From Bradyrhizobium sp. sBnM-33 (GTDB lineage Bacteria; Pseudomonadota; Alphaproteobacteria; Rhizobiales; Xanthobacteraceae), in the NCBI RefSeq assembly GCF_032917945.1, contig NZ_CP136624.1, positions 3,410,001-3,474,000 on the forward strand: DNA of 64,000 nt, given 5' to 3'. Position numbers and translations under genes: made by a program. How positions within the stretch are numbered: the stretch's first letter is position 1; every line of letters starts with the position of its first letter. A model generated the notes under the pieces. It did no database searches. It worked only from the letters and a program-made list of their open reading frames with translations, and was not told the DNA's origin. Shown in pieces: positions 40,301 through 46,672 of this stretch.

Positions 40301-41744
40301 CCGGATCGAGCTTGGGGAGATCCAGACCTCGCTGCTTCGTCACGAGGAGATCGAACAGGCAGCCGTAGGGGCGCTAGCGGGCGCGGCCGGAAACCAACTC
40401 ATTGCCTATGTCGCGCCGAAGACGGCAAAGAACGCAGCGGGAGATGCTGCCGAGGCTTTGGTCGGCAGATTGACGGATTTCCTGAAGCAGACCTTGCCTG
40501 TTTACATGGTGCCGGCGCGGATCATGGTGCTTGAGCGGCTGCCGGTGTTGTCGAGCGGCAAGGTTGACCGGCGTGCGCTGCCGGCCCCCGACTCGGCCGG
40601 GCGAAGCTTCGTGGCTCCGCAAGGGCCGGCAGAAACCGCGATGGCGCGGCTATGGGCCGACATCCTCAAGCTGCCGCAGGTCGGCGTCACAGATAATTTC
40701 TTCGAGCTCGGCGGCAATTCGATTCTCAGCCTGAAGGTCGTGGCCCGGCTGCGGCAGGACAAGACGTTCGGCATCGAGATCAAGCTTCGTGATCTCCTGC
40801 AGAAGCCGACGATCCGTGCGCTGCTTGCGGACAACGCTTCATCGGCGCCCGCCGCTGCGCTGCAGCCGACAGCGCTGCTGCCGCTGAATGCCGCGGTTCG
40901 TGGCGTGCATCCGGTATTCTGCGTGCATGGCGGTTTTGGTACCGTTTTCGATTACGGGCCGCTGGCGCGCCGCCTTGAAGGACGCCGGCAGGTGACCGGT
41001 CTGCAGTCCAGGATGCTGGTCGACAGTTCGTGGAGCGACCGGTCGCTCGAGGCGATGGCGTCCGACTATGCGAACGAGATCAGGCGGGTTCAGCCAAACG
41101 GTCCCTATAGTTTGATCGGCTGGTCGCTCGGAGGCCTTCTCGTCACTCTTGTTGCCGCCGAACTCGAACTGTGCGGTGAACGGGTCGATTGTCTCCTGAT
41201 GGTCGACAGCTTTGTGCTGCGTCAGCACGGCGGATCGGAGCGGCAGGAAACGGTCGCCCACTGGGCTGATGATCTCGCGGGATTGCTCTCGGCCGTTCTT
41301 CCGCATACCGCAGCCGTTCGTATCCACGCGCACACGGAAGCCGCAAAGCGCACGGGCATGCTGGAGACGTCAGAGACTGTCCGGCGTCTGGTTGCGCAGA
41401 TATTGGAGGAGGTGCAGGGAGCATCGGCGGACGACACATTGCTCGGTATCGACGACGTGTCCGGCGCCTTCGCAGTCGGCCGGCACCTCAAGACCCTGAC
41501 GCAGAACGCTGCGCCGCCGCGGAGTCTTGCGGCCAAGCCATTGTGCTGGTGGACGTCGGGCCGCCTGACGCAGCGTGATCGGCTGGAGACGCAACTGCCT
41601 GATGCCATTGACCGCGGCATCGTTGGAGATAATCACTTCACGATCCTCAGGGATGCCGGCTTGCTCGATGAGATCTGCAGGCTGCTCGTACCGGAGACGG
41701 CATCCGCGGCGCCGCAAGACACGGTGCCGGAACCGGCGGAGTGA
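25305..41744 (+). CDS. NRPS 3: C-A-PCP-E-C-A-PCP-E-C-A(Gly)-PCP-C-A-PCP-TE
   Basis: A 5479-residue, four-module terminating synthetase. Module 1: C (HH183-184), A (FDGAHER, D705; pocket about DGEGSGGVT), carrier S1051, E (HHLVVDGVSW at 1231). Module 2: C (H1706), A (FDVSVWE, D2224; about DVWHFGRIN, between serine and glutamate codes), carrier S2567, E (near 2746). Module 3: C (H3221), A (FDIAVLE, D3734; glycine code DILQLGLVW), carrier S4073, no E. Module 4: C (H4278, D4283), A (FDGAHER, D4785; same pocket as module 1), carrier S5139. A thioesterase (about 5185-5470) has S5274 in GWSLGG and H5444 in GDNHF. Modules 1 and 4 probably load N-hydroxyornithine derivatives, because three tailoring functions for that residue are encoded nearby; this is inference. 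The thioesterase releases the chain by hydrolysis or cyclisation. Confidence 0.95.
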   Translation: MNDIAATQKQQLRDISQRLMRLDANKQQAFLTQLAAKGVNLAMLPIARQEKTRTPLSFAQSRLWFLWRMDPGSAAYNISATVRVRGQLQRHALQQAFDALVARHSALRTVFRQEGKEAEQVVLDPQPVTLRHVTLDGDDREQQAHRLARQEASRPFDLEAGPLMRAALLTLQEGAHLLVVSLHHIVADGWSMGLLVDEFWRLYAAAACGESPALPEPDIEYADYACWQRLWMSAVDGERQVNYWTARLADPAVLQLPIDRARPAVPDLAGAALRMTLDPTLADGLRALARRHQTTLFVVLLASFKLLLYRYTGQSDISVGVPVANRDRDETRGVIGLFVNTQVLRTQLDGCATIADFIASVHSAAIEAQENQDLPFERLLEMLQPKRSLSQNPLFQVLYNHQRRRVSGNPPGRTGLQIEKVEAEVDTVKFDLALDSEEGPAGEIRAIFTYATALFEPATIERLASHWITILSTMVEDGAQPVAGIALLSEQEMATLREWNGGGAGTAAPFTPVHQTVARLAAETPDAPALIFGDDVVSYAELDRRANRLAHRLIRLGIGPADLVGISARRSPSLVAALLAILKAGAAYLPLDPEHPAKRQVGTMHDAGVRFVLVDAEGSAVTALSGIAAVALDASDLDQEAENDPGIAVEAASLAYVIYTSGSTGMPKGVAVEHGPFAMHCEVTAGLYDMDRHSRELHFLSFTFDGAHERLWTALTCGAALVMRDENLWSAEQTLDVLRKQRVTNAGFPPPYLQQLADFAAWRGDPPPVKLYSFGGEAMPKAGFDKVKRALKPRTLINGYGPTETVVTPLVWKVDASEEIEGNYAPIGRPVGRRTAYILDGDLNIVPVGVTGELFIGGEGLARGYWRRAGLTAERFVPDPFGAPGARLYRTGDLARWRADGVIGYVGRSDHQVKIRGFRIELGEIEAWLMRQPGVRSAVVVAREAGVTRQLVGYVAGEGAFDEAAMRAALSDELPDYMVPARVVKLERLPLTAHGKVDREALPALDMPAATAAHVAPRTAAEATLAAIWDELLGQPVIGADDNFFELGGDSIISLQLVGRARQAGLVIEPRDVFRHQTLQELARVARIERPVEAAAPEKALDGSEHPLLPIQARFFSEDAGERHHWNQAVLLMPKARLDWATVERAVAAVVAHHDALRLSFREVDGAWRATYGAAPAVSELLWIRSGIRDAAEVTAVASAAQASLSLAGPLLRVVGMDLADRSQRLLIVVHHLVVDGVSWRVLLEDFAAAYGQLQQGAASIALASSQSYASWGARLQAYSGTEEVSAELPYWLERGSHADLPCDDHHDVDLVAEGEDILLAFDAGLTTRLLKEAPAAYRTHVNDLLLAALTRAISRWSGIEEVVVELEGHGREDVFSGADISRTVGWLTTAFPVRLPGGSGGDASLIKSVKEELRAIPARGLGYGVLRYLGTDAQRHALAALPEPRIVFNYLGQFDSSVGEGTSFRIAPESAGPARSDSAPLGRWLSINGQVREGQLRLSFSYGRRRYRRATIERLAEHYAAALRELVGHCTSGARGMTPSDFALSNLSQADLDLLGATIDCRDIEDIYPLSPMQQGMLFHALRDGESGNYVNQVGLEVRGLDAGRLRAAWHEVSARHAVLRTGFAWRELSGAAQQVVYRHVTLPFVEEDWRGQAAAMDRSELEAALARASQAERAKSFDLSQAPLQRVRLIRLDESRHWVIWTHHHILLDGWSSARLVAEILQHEHGYRLPAVQGRYRDYIAWLQRQEREASATFWRTALAELDEPGFVADRLGGPAATGASGHGSLDLLLTADLTARLQAFAKRERVTLNTLLQGAWAQLLRRHTGQRVVCFGATVSGRPAEIGGSEEMVGLFINTLPVVDQASPQTDVGAWLRDLQERNIDLRDHGWMPLYEIQRLAGRSGRPLFDNILVFENYPIDQALRGENESGHRFGRVEQISITNYALTVAVFAKTDGINLGFRYHRNRFDEDQIRYLQHTLSRLLAEIVADASRPLGEISGLDTDETRKVLGWSGGFANAPNVGNSIVAQIEARAAVSPAAIALVFGGQQVGYGDLNARANRLARRLRDDGIGRDRLVGLALERSVELIVGVLAVLKAGGAYLPLDPDYPPDRLLHMLRDSGAALVLTQGRLVERLAPVIAEAAVEAWPIDEETRAPTGVPARNPDVALHPDSLAYVMYTSGSSGAPKGVACTHGALAARLGWMQAEYRLDAGETLLQKTPFSFDVSVWEILWPLATGARLAIATPGAHREPRLLVEAIVAHEVTTLHFVPQMLEHFVAEPEAKRCGTLKRLFAGGEALSAELKARVLATFPNVRFDNRYGPTEALINATFWNCRDDGATRVPIGRPIPGTAIRILDADMNMVPAGVTGELFIGGAGLARGYWRRQALTAERFLPDPFGATGARLYRTGDLARWHADGAIDYIGRSDHQIKIRGFRIELGEIEARLLEQPGVRAAVVVAREVGAGRQLVGYVSGASELEESVLRTALSAVLPDYMVPSRIAVLERLPLAPNGKIDRQALPAPDVAYIGAEYQAPRTPAELALAAIWAELLGRPAVGLADNFFELGGDSIISLQMVSRARRAGYLIEPRDVFQHQTLEALALAARAEQRSEALAEQGQATGPHSLLPIQARFFAEDAGKRDYWNQAVLLRPRDHLDWEMMRRAIAAMVDHHDALRLRFQESAGRWRAEHGPAPAAGDLLWIRSAADGEAVTALASLAQASLSISRGPLLRAVGIDVADGTQRLLIVIHHLVVDGVSWRVLLEDIAAAYAQLVNGDATGALPPKSHAYTVWSKRLQDYAASPELATELSYWVDRRANADIPCDDDHGGTDYVADADEVLLTFERELTQRLLTDAPSAYRTQINDLLLASLARAVWQWSGQDDVLVELEGHGREDLFGDLDISRTVGWFTTAFPVQLAGGSQNPSSLIKTVKEDLRGIPGRGLGYGVLRYLGSEQQRTALSDIAEPKIAFNYLGQIDGGVDDTALFAMASESAGPSRDASSPLRRWLSVNGTVREGQLRLSFGFGRKRYRRETIEQLAGLYEAALRELVEHCTSGACGLTPSDVALSRLGQADLDRLELDWREIEDIYPLSPMQQGMLFHAMHDGERGLYVNQVAAEVRGLDAGKLHRAWQAVSDRHAVLRTGFVWRDLAGSPQQIVYRRAEVPFIEEDWRPRAAASEPSQLEAALADVSLRERIEGFDLSKPPLQRVRLIRLGDDRHWLIWTHHHILLDGWSLARLIAEVMQHNGDGRLPALQRRYRDYIGWLQSRDSDASAAFWRNAVAKLEEPSFLAGGSTEHADAESSGHGMLALELDVAATERLQQFAARERVTLNTLVQAAWAQLLRQYTGQGTVCFGVTVSGRPPELAGAEDMVGLFINTLPVVDDANPQQKVGAWLRDLQDRNLTLREYGWTPLYEIQRLAGRPGRPLFDSILVFENYPVDRALIGKNRQIRVGETRIIETSNYPLFASIGLDERLRLAFNYQRKHFDEAQIARLQRALVRLMEALSADADRPVGMIAASDPADDALLSRANDTRCDEPRRGIIEQFEAQVRQSPDAVALVFGDAELSYRALNARANRLARRLCDRGVGADVVVGLALERGVEMMVALLAVLKVGGAYLPLDPDYPPERLAHMLRDSGAALVLTQRTLLDRFAPVLKETGAEAWLLDEQDSGEGDEAGNLDVAVHPESLAYVIYTSGSTGLPKGVMVRHDAVTNFLATMAERPGMTAEDRVLGLTSLSFDIAVLELWLPLTLGACVVLADRAAAHDPSRLKAMVAKHGVTMIQATPSTWRMLLDHDGSSLPASCHVLCGGEALPPNLARRLVAHAGELWNLYGPTETTVWSTRHRLDANDDRPLLGGPIGNTTLHILDNDLNLAPVGVAGELYIGGAGLARGYWRRGALTAERFIPDPFGTSGARLYRTGDVARWRADGVIEYIGRADHQVKIRGFRIELGEIEARLLEQDGVRSAVVVAREIGAARQLVGYVSGEASLDAATLKAALSSVLPDYMVPARIVVLDRLPLTPNGKIDRKALPAPDQLAASAEHVAPRTPAEAALAAIWADLLRQPHIGITDNFFELGGDSIISLQMVSRARREGVLIDPRDVFRHQTIEALAALSRNVGPNKDTPAPARGSLSGLTSEQLDRLDLDWNRIEDIYPLSPMQQGMLFHSLRDAGSGVYVNQVSVEIRGLDAERLGRAWREVTARHQMLRTGFLWRELAGSPLQAVYRDAIAPFEQEDWRGQAITAERIAEALAGERAAEFDLSMPPLQRVRLLRLEADLYRLIWTYHHILMDGWSSARFVGEVLECYYGGAPAANPTRYRDYIAWLLAQDAKAAESFWRQQLKSFDEPTQLADAFGSRRHDASRHERCYTRLGETATAELKAFARRERITLNTIVQGVWALLLQRYTGQQTVTFGVTVAGRPASLDGSQQMLGLFINTLPVIETPKPASTVGDWLRALQDRNSAIRDYEHTPLYDIQSWAGRAGQAMFDSIIVFENYPIERSMHRGDGSLQFGGLRNVDVTNYPMDLSVLVEDTLQVEYTYMPSHFTAAQATQIKAQFEQLLAALTRDASALLGSIDPVTAVDAALAENCNRHATSAASLPLVHESIGFHAQRHPQRTALTIGGRTLSFGTLDARANRLAHHLIARGLKPEQRVGVVVERTDVTMVALLAVLKAGGAYVPLDPEIPADRRAFVMRDAGISFLLTGQLDVREGLDGVERISLSTFDFDAGPDHAPQPELHPDNLAYLIYTSGSTGTPKGVAVAHGPLAMHCHVTGQLYEIDENSCELHFLSLVFDGAHERWLTVLSHGARLLMRDSELWTPEQTVENLHAHRVSHIGLPPAYLLQVAESAEQAGNPPPVKLYSFGGEAMPKAGFDKVRRVLKPRILINGYGPTETVVTPLVWKVDGASECETPYAPIGLPVGDRRAYILDSSLNIIPAGVAGELYLGGFGLARGYHGKAGMTAERFVPDPFSAVPGARLYRSGDLARWREDGTVEYLGRSDDQVKVNGFRIELGEIQTSLLRHEEIEQAAVGALAGAAGNQLIAYVAPKTAKNAAGDAAEALVGRLTDFLKQTLPVYMVPARIMVLERLPVLSSGKVDRRALPAPDSAGRSFVAPQGPAETAMARLWADILKLPQVGVTDNFFELGGNSILSLKVVARLRQDKTFGIEIKLRDLLQKPTIRALLADNASSAPAAALQPTALLPLNAAVRGVHPVFCVHGGFGTVFDYGPLARRLEGRRQVTGLQSRMLVDSSWSDRSLEAMASDYANEIRRVQPNGPYSLIGWSLGGLLVTLVAAELELCGERVDCLLMVDSFVLRQHGGSERQETVAHWADDLAGLLSAVLPHTAAVRIHAHTEAAKRTGMLETSETVRRLVAQILEEVQGASADDTLLGIDDVSGAFAVGRHLKTLTQNAAPPRSLAAKPLCWWTSGRLTQRDRLETQLPDAIDRGIVGDNHFTILRDAGLLDEICRLLVPETASAAPQDTVPEPAE

Positions 41745-41752
41745 ACATCTAC

Positions 41753-42766
41753 ATGAGCCTTGATCCCGATATTGCCGCACTGCTCGAGATGGTGCAGGCC
41801 GGCACCGAAAGCGGGGCGCGCATTCCGTTTCCGCAACTGACAGCCGCACAGGCACGCACCGATTTCGATGCATCCTCGCCGCTGCTCGATGTCGATCCGC
41901 CGGCGCTAGCGTATGAGCGCCATCTTGCGCTACCGACGCGCGATGGAGCCTCGATCGACGCGCGGCTCTACGCGAAGGAGGAGCCGAGCCGTCGCAGTCC
42001 GACGCCGGTCCTGCTCTATATGCACGGCGGCGGCTTTGTGGTCGGAAGCCTGGACTCACATCAGCCATTGTGCCGCGGTCTCGCCGAAGACAGCGGTGCG
42101 GCCGTGCTGTCGCTTGGCTACCGGCTTGCGCCGGAGCACACGTTTCCGACTGCGTTCGAGGATGCGGTCGATGCACTGGCCTGGATCGGCCGTGAGGGGC
42201 CTGCTGCGGGACTAGATGCCGGCCGCGTCGCCATTGGGGGCGATAGCGCTGGCGGAACGCTCGCCGCGGCGCTCGCCATCGAAGCCAAGGCGAACCGAAG
42301 CCTGCCGCAGCCCGTCCTCCAGGTGCTCGCCTATCCCGGCCTGAGCTCCCGGCAAACGTCCAATTCCCACGAACGGTATGGCTCCGGCTATCTCCTGGAA
42401 CGCAGCACCGTCGACTGGTTCTTCCGGCAGTATCTCCGCGACGATTCCGACCGCGACGATTGGCGCTTTGCGCCGCTGGCCGCCAAGGATATCTCGGAGC
42501 TGCCACCGGCGCTGATCGTGCTTGCCGAATATGATCCGCTGGTGGACGAAGGGCGCGAATACGCAGCAAAGCTCTGTGCCGCCGGCGTTCCCGTCGACTT
42601 GCAGATCTATCCGGGCATGATTCACGAATTCCTACGCATGGGAAATGTCGTGGCCGATGCCCTGCGGGCGCGGGCGGCGATCGGGCAGGCGCTGGCCAGC
42701 GCTTTTCGGGCCGCAAGCGAAGGCGGCCGGACATGGAAAGACAGGGCATATGAAGGTATGTCATAA
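41753..42766 (+). CDS. Alpha/beta hydrolase (hormone-sensitive-lipase-like esterase)
   Basis: A 337-residue esterase of the HSL/alpha-beta hydrolase-3 family. It has the oxyanion motif MHGGGFVVGS, the nucleophile motif GDSAGG, an acid in the EYDPLVDEG segment, and a C-terminal histidine in GMIHEFLRM. I chose ATG 41753, 11 bp after GGAG; a GTG at 41741 overlapping the NRPS 3 stop is also possible. No signal peptide is seen, so it should act in the cytoplasm. Its place between the NRPS genes and the uptake genes suggests cleavage of an ester in the siderophore or its acyl tail, or iron release after uptake. That role is inferred from position only. Confidence 0.88.
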   Translation: MSLDPDIAALLEMVQAGTESGARIPFPQLTAAQARTDFDASSPLLDVDPPALAYERHLALPTRDGASIDARLYAKEEPSRRSPTPVLLYMHGGGFVVGSLDSHQPLCRGLAEDSGAAVLSLGYRLAPEHTFPTAFEDAVDALAWIGREGPAAGLDAGRVAIGGDSAGGTLAAALAIEAKANRSLPQPVLQVLAYPGLSSRQTSNSHERYGSGYLLERSTVDWFFRQYLRDDSDRDDWRFAPLAAKDISELPPALIVLAEYDPLVDEGREYAAKLCAAGVPVDLQIYPGMIHEFLRMGNVVADALRARAAIGQALASAFRAASEGGRTWKDRAYEGMS

Positions 42767-42814
42767 CTCTCGTCTCTCGCAGCCTCGCCGCAAGCCGTTC
42801 CCGAGCCGCACCCC

Positions 42815-43750
42815 ATGAGCAAGAATTTACTCTCCGATTACAGGCTGTCTCGCCGCGCGCTTCTCACAGTGGGCGCAGGCATCGGCGGCGGGGTGCTTGC
42901 AGGTGGCTGGCCAATCGCGCGTGCTCAAGCCGTCGCACCGCAGGCCGGCCCGCGCGTCGCCGCGCTCGGCTGGGCCTGCGCGCAGACCATTCTGGCGCTC
43001 GGCGTCGTGCCGGTGGTCATTCCGGAAATCGAGCGTTACAGCCGGCTCGTCGTCGAGCCGGCTGTCCCGTCAAGCGTTCAGGAAATCGGCCTGCGTTCGG
43101 AGCCAAATCTCGAACTGCTGCAGAGTTTTGCGCCTGACATCATCATCATCGATCCCAGTATCACGGCCGCAATACCGCGGCTCAAGCTGATTGCCCCCGT
43201 CGAGGTCTTCACGATTTTCAAGCCCGGCCGGCATCCGCTTGAAACCGCACGCAGTTCGACGATGGAGCTGGCACAGCGTCTCGGCGTGCAGGCCGCATGC
43301 GAGGCTTATCTCGCGCGGTTCGATGCCGCCATGGCTGGGTATCGTGATCAGCTTCGCGGTCGCAGCGACAAGCCGCTGTATCTCGTCAGCGAAATCGCGC
43401 GCAACCGTGCGCTCGTATTCGGCCCGAACAGCCTCTATCAGGAGGTGCTCAGCCAGTTCGGCTTAAAGAATGCCTGGACCGGACAGAGCGGCCCGTGGGG
43501 ACACACCAGCGTGGGCCTCGAAGTGCTCGCTGCGGTTCCGGATGCGCGACTGGTTCTGATGAGTTCGCGGGTTGCCGATATCGAAGCCCTGCTCAACGCA
43601 AGCCCGGTGCTGCGGACCCTGCCGTTCCTCCGCTCGGGGCGGCTGACGGTGCTGGGAAATCAATTCTTCTATGGCGGCGTGCCGGCGGCCGAACGCTTCG
43701 CACGCCTTCTCGCCGAACGTTTGCCGCAGGAAAACAATGAGCAAGGTTGA
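42815..43750 (+). CDS. fhuD: Periplasmic ferric-siderophore binding protein, FhuD-like
   Basis: A 311-residue solute-binding protein of the FhuD/BtuF class for hydroxamate-type siderophores. The N-terminus carries a twin-arginine motif (SRRALLTVGAG) and a hydrophobic stretch ending near ARAQA, so export by Tat is likely. The body has the class pattern (ALGWACAQTILALG, EPNLELLQSFAPDIIII, GPWGHTSVGLEVL). It overlaps the permease gene by 14 bp, which indicates coupling. It should deliver the ferric siderophore from the receptor to the FhuB/FhuC pair. The hydroxamate preference fits the hydroxyornithine tailoring genes nearby. Confidence 0.92.
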   Translation: MSKNLLSDYRLSRRALLTVGAGIGGGVLAGGWPIARAQAVAPQAGPRVAALGWACAQTILALGVVPVVIPEIERYSRLVVEPAVPSSVQEIGLRSEPNLELLQSFAPDIIIIDPSITAAIPRLKLIAPVEVFTIFKPGRHPLETARSSTMELAQRLGVQAACEAYLARFDAAMAGYRDQLRGRSDKPLYLVSEIARNRALVFGPNSLYQEVLSQFGLKNAWTGQSGPWGHTSVGLEVLAAVPDARLVLMSSRVADIEALLNASPVLRTLPFLRSGRLTVLGNQFFYGGVPAAERFARLLAERLPQENNEQG

Positions 43751-45743
43751 CGCGCTGCCCGCCCGGTCCGGGATAGAGATGCATCCTGCGATACTGATCG
43801 GCTTGCTGTTTGTGGCGGCTTCTGCGCTGACCTTTCGGCATCTGTCGGGATATCTGCCTGTTAACGCGTGGTTGCCGGTGCTTTGGCGTCCTGAAATCAA
43901 CGATCCGCAGCAGATGCTCGTGCATTATACGGTGTTTCCGCGAATTGCGGTGGCGCTGCTGGCCGGGGCAGCATTGGGCCTTGCCGGCGCCGTCTGTCAG
44001 CAGGTGCTACGCAATCCGCTGGCCGAGCCGACCACGCTCGGCATCTCGAACGGCGCCTATCTCGCGCTGGCCATGACGACCTTGTGGGCACCGTCGCTGC
44101 TTGCTTTCGGCCGCGAGTGGATCGCGCTGCTCGGCGGATTCGCTGCGTTCCTGTGCGTGTTCGGCCTGACCTGGAAACGTGCGCTGTCGCCGGTCGTGCT
44201 GGTGCTGGCGGGGTTGATCGTGGGCTACTACTGCGCCGTGACGACCCAGGCCCTGGTGTTGCTCAACCATGACTACCTGATCGGTCTGTTCATCTGGGGC
44301 GCGGGCTATCTCAATCAGCAGGACTGGAGCAATGCGGCGTTCCTGGCGCCGCGGCTTCTGATTTCGTTCGTGCTGATCGCGGCGATGGTCCGCCCGCTGA
44401 CCTTGCTCGGCTTCGACGATGAGACCGCGCGCAATCTCGGCCTCGGATTAACGGGCGCGCGGGTCTGCGCGCTGGCCATTGCAATCGCTCTCAGCGCTTC
44501 GGTGGTCAGCGTCGTCGGCGTGTTGGGCTTTGTCGGCCTGACCGGGCCGGCTCTCGCCATGCTTGCAGGCGCGCGACGTTTCCGCGATCGGCTGATTTGG
44601 GCGCCGCTCTGCGGCGCCGGCTTGCTGTGGCTGGCAGACGAACTTGTGCTGCTGATTCCACCGGGCTATCGCGAGATGCCGGCCGGCGCAGCCACGGCCT
44701 TGATCGGCGCGCCCTTGTTGCTGGTGCTGTTGCCGCGCCTACGGTCCGCAGCGCCGGTCGGAAGCCTCACACCATCCGTTCCACCACGTCTTGATCATCC
44801 CTGGCGGGTGATCCTGTTTGGTCTGGCCTTGCTGTTGTTCGTGATCTGGATCGCGCTCGCAGTCGGGGTCGGCGCCGAGGGCTGGAGCTGGAGTGGTCTC
44901 GCCGGCATCCAGGAATTCCTGCCGTGGCGCTGGCCGCGCGTGGTGTCGGCGTTGGCTGCGGGGGCCACGCTGGCAGTGGCTGGCACGCTGCTTCAACGCA
45001 TGACCGGAAATCCAATGGCGGCTCCGGAGGTGATGGGGATCAGCTACGGCGCCGCGATGGGTGTGATCGTTCTTCTCTATCTTCTTCCCTCCCACACGCG
45101 CGTGGCGCAGATTGCGGGCGGCGGGATCGGAGCCTTCATCGTGCTCGGGCTGGTTCTGCTGTTCAGCCGGCGGTCCGAATTCAGTCCGGAGCGCGTGCTG
45201 CTGGCTGGGGTCGCCATGAGCGCGGCGTTCGGCGCGATCATCGCCATGGCATTGGCGACCGGCGATCCGCGCATCGGCATGCTGCTGTCGTTGCTGACCG
45301 GATCGCTCTATCAGATCAGTCCGGCCGAGGCCTCGGTTCTTGCCGCCGCGGCGCTCCTTCTGCTGATCATGGTGCCGATGCTGTCACGCTGGCTCGACAT
45401 TCTGCCGCTCGGCCGGGCGGCCTCGCGTTCGGTAGGTGTATCGATGGCGAGAAGCCGCATCATCATCATGCTGCTGACCGCATTGTTGACGGCGACCGCG
45501 ACGCTGATGGTTGGGCTGCTGAGCCTGGTCGGTTTCATCGCGCCGCATATGGCGCGGATGATGGGTGCGCAGCGCGCGCTTCATCAGACGGCGCTGGCCG
45601 CGCTGATTGGAGCCATCCTGATGGTGTCAGCCGATTGGGCCGGGCGAATGGTGATATTTCCGTTCCAGATGCCGGCCGGCATTTTTGCGATGATGCTCGC
45701 CGGGCCCTATCTTCTCTGGCTGTTGCGACCGCAGCGCGGATAA
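43737..45743 (+). CDS. fhuB: Ferric-siderophore ABC permease, FhuB-like (fused double permease)
   Basis: A 668-residue inner-membrane protein made of two homologous FecCD-type halves, the length and layout characteristic of FhuB. The first half holds QQVLRNPLAEPTTLGISNGA and VLGFVGLTGPALA. The second holds the matching LLQRMTGNPMAAPEVMGISYGA and LSLVGFIAPHMARM, with about 20 hydrophobic segments in total. I chose ATG 43737, preceded by AGGA; frames opening further upstream lie within fhuD. It moves ferric siderophore into the cytoplasm with FhuD and FhuC. It converges on fhuC with only 34 bp between the stops and no obvious terminator. Confidence 0.94.
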   Translation: MSKVDALPARSGIEMHPAILIGLLFVAASALTFRHLSGYLPVNAWLPVLWRPEINDPQQMLVHYTVFPRIAVALLAGAALGLAGAVCQQVLRNPLAEPTTLGISNGAYLALAMTTLWAPSLLAFGREWIALLGGFAAFLCVFGLTWKRALSPVVLVLAGLIVGYYCAVTTQALVLLNHDYLIGLFIWGAGYLNQQDWSNAAFLAPRLLISFVLIAAMVRPLTLLGFDDETARNLGLGLTGARVCALAIAIALSASVVSVVGVLGFVGLTGPALAMLAGARRFRDRLIWAPLCGAGLLWLADELVLLIPPGYREMPAGAATALIGAPLLLVLLPRLRSAAPVGSLTPSVPPRLDHPWRVILFGLALLLFVIWIALAVGVGAEGWSWSGLAGIQEFLPWRWPRVVSALAAGATLAVAGTLLQRMTGNPMAAPEVMGISYGAAMGVIVLLYLLPSHTRVAQIAGGGIGAFIVLGLVLLFSRRSEFSPERVLLAGVAMSAAFGAIIAMALATGDPRIGMLLSLLTGSLYQISPAEASVLAAAALLLLIMVPMLSRWLDILPLGRAASRSVGVSMARSRIIIMLLTALLTATATLMVGLLSLVGFIAPHMARMMGAQRALHQTALAALIGAILMVSADWAGRMVIFPFQMPAGIFAMMLAGPYLLWLLRPQRG

Positions 45744-45777
45744 CGCGAGACGGTGAAGCGCCGAATGATTTACGAGC

Positions 45778-46602
45778 TCACCGTGCGAAGCTGATGAGAT
45801 GGCTGTGATCCGGAGACGGCATCACCCCCATCGGAATGCCGTAGATGGTTTCGAGTTCGGCCGGCGTCATGATCTTGTCCGGCGCGCCGCGCGAAATCAG
45901 TTTGCCCGAATGCAGGGCGATGATCTCGTTGCAGAAGCGCGCCGCCATGTTGACGTCATGGAGCACGACGACCACGCCGAGATTGCGCTCCCGCGCGAGC
46001 CGCTTCACCAGCGACAGAACTTCGATCTGATGGGCAATGTCGAGCGCCGACGTCGGCTCATCGAGCAACAGGCATTCGGCATCCTGCGCAACCAGCATGG
46101 CGATCCAAACCCGCTGGCGCTCGCCGCCTGACAATGTATCGACCAACCGGTCCGCAAACGGCTCGATGTGGGTCAGCGCCATGGCTTCCGCCACCTTATC
46201 GCGGTCAGTGTCGCCAAACCGGCCGAGCGCGCCATGCCAGGGATAGCGCCCCAGCGCGACCAGTTCCTTCACCAGCATGCCGGCGGCGGGCGGCGTCTGC
46301 TGCGGCAAATAGGCGACCTTGCGGGCGTAGTCCCGGTCGCTCCATTCGCGCAACGCGCGCCCTTCGAACCGGATCGTGCCGGATGAGCTTGGCTGTTGCC
46401 GCGCCAGCAATTTCAGCAAGGTCGATTTGCCGGAGCCATTGTGCCCGATCAGGCCGACGACGCTGCGCGCGGGAAGCGACAGGGTGAGCGGTTCGAGCAG
46501 CGCGCGCCCCGCCACAGCAAACCGCACCTGGTCCAGCTCGAACAAGGGCGCGGTCGCATCGAGCGAGGCTCGCGCGATGTCGGTTGGCCGAACTACGTGC
46601 AT
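45778..46602 (-). CDS. fhuC: Ferric-siderophore ABC ATPase, FhuC-like
   Basis: A 274-residue ABC ATPase of the iron-chelate class. Walker A is GHNGSGKST, the Q-loop is YLPQQ, the signature is LSGGERQR, Walker B is LLLDEPTSALD, and the switch histidine is in VVLHD. It should energise the FhuB permease encoded convergently on the other strand. I chose the ATG at 46602, giving an N-terminus just ahead of the ATPase domain; longer frames upstream lack family similarity. It lies 70 bp downstream of the siderophore-interacting protein gene on the same strand, so both are probably co-transcribed from the divergent promoter near 47.8 kb. Confidence 0.94.
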   Translation of the reverse strand: MHVVRPTDIARASLDATAPLFELDQVRFAVAGRALLEPLTLSLPARSVVGLIGHNGSGKSTLLKLLARQQPSSSGTIRFEGRALREWSDRDYARKVAYLPQQTPPAAGMLVKELVALGRYPWHGALGRFGDTDRDKVAEAMALTHIEPFADRLVDTLSGGERQRVWIAMLVAQDAECLLLDEPTSALDIAHQIEVLSLVKRLARERNLGVVVVLHDVNMAARFCNEIIALHSGKLISRGAPDKIMTPAELETIYGIPMGVMPSPDHSHLISFAR

Positions 46603-46672
46603 TGGAAAATGCCTGCGGGGACGATGCGGTGCGAGGTGAACGTCGTCCCGTCGCTCTGTGGATATGGGGACG

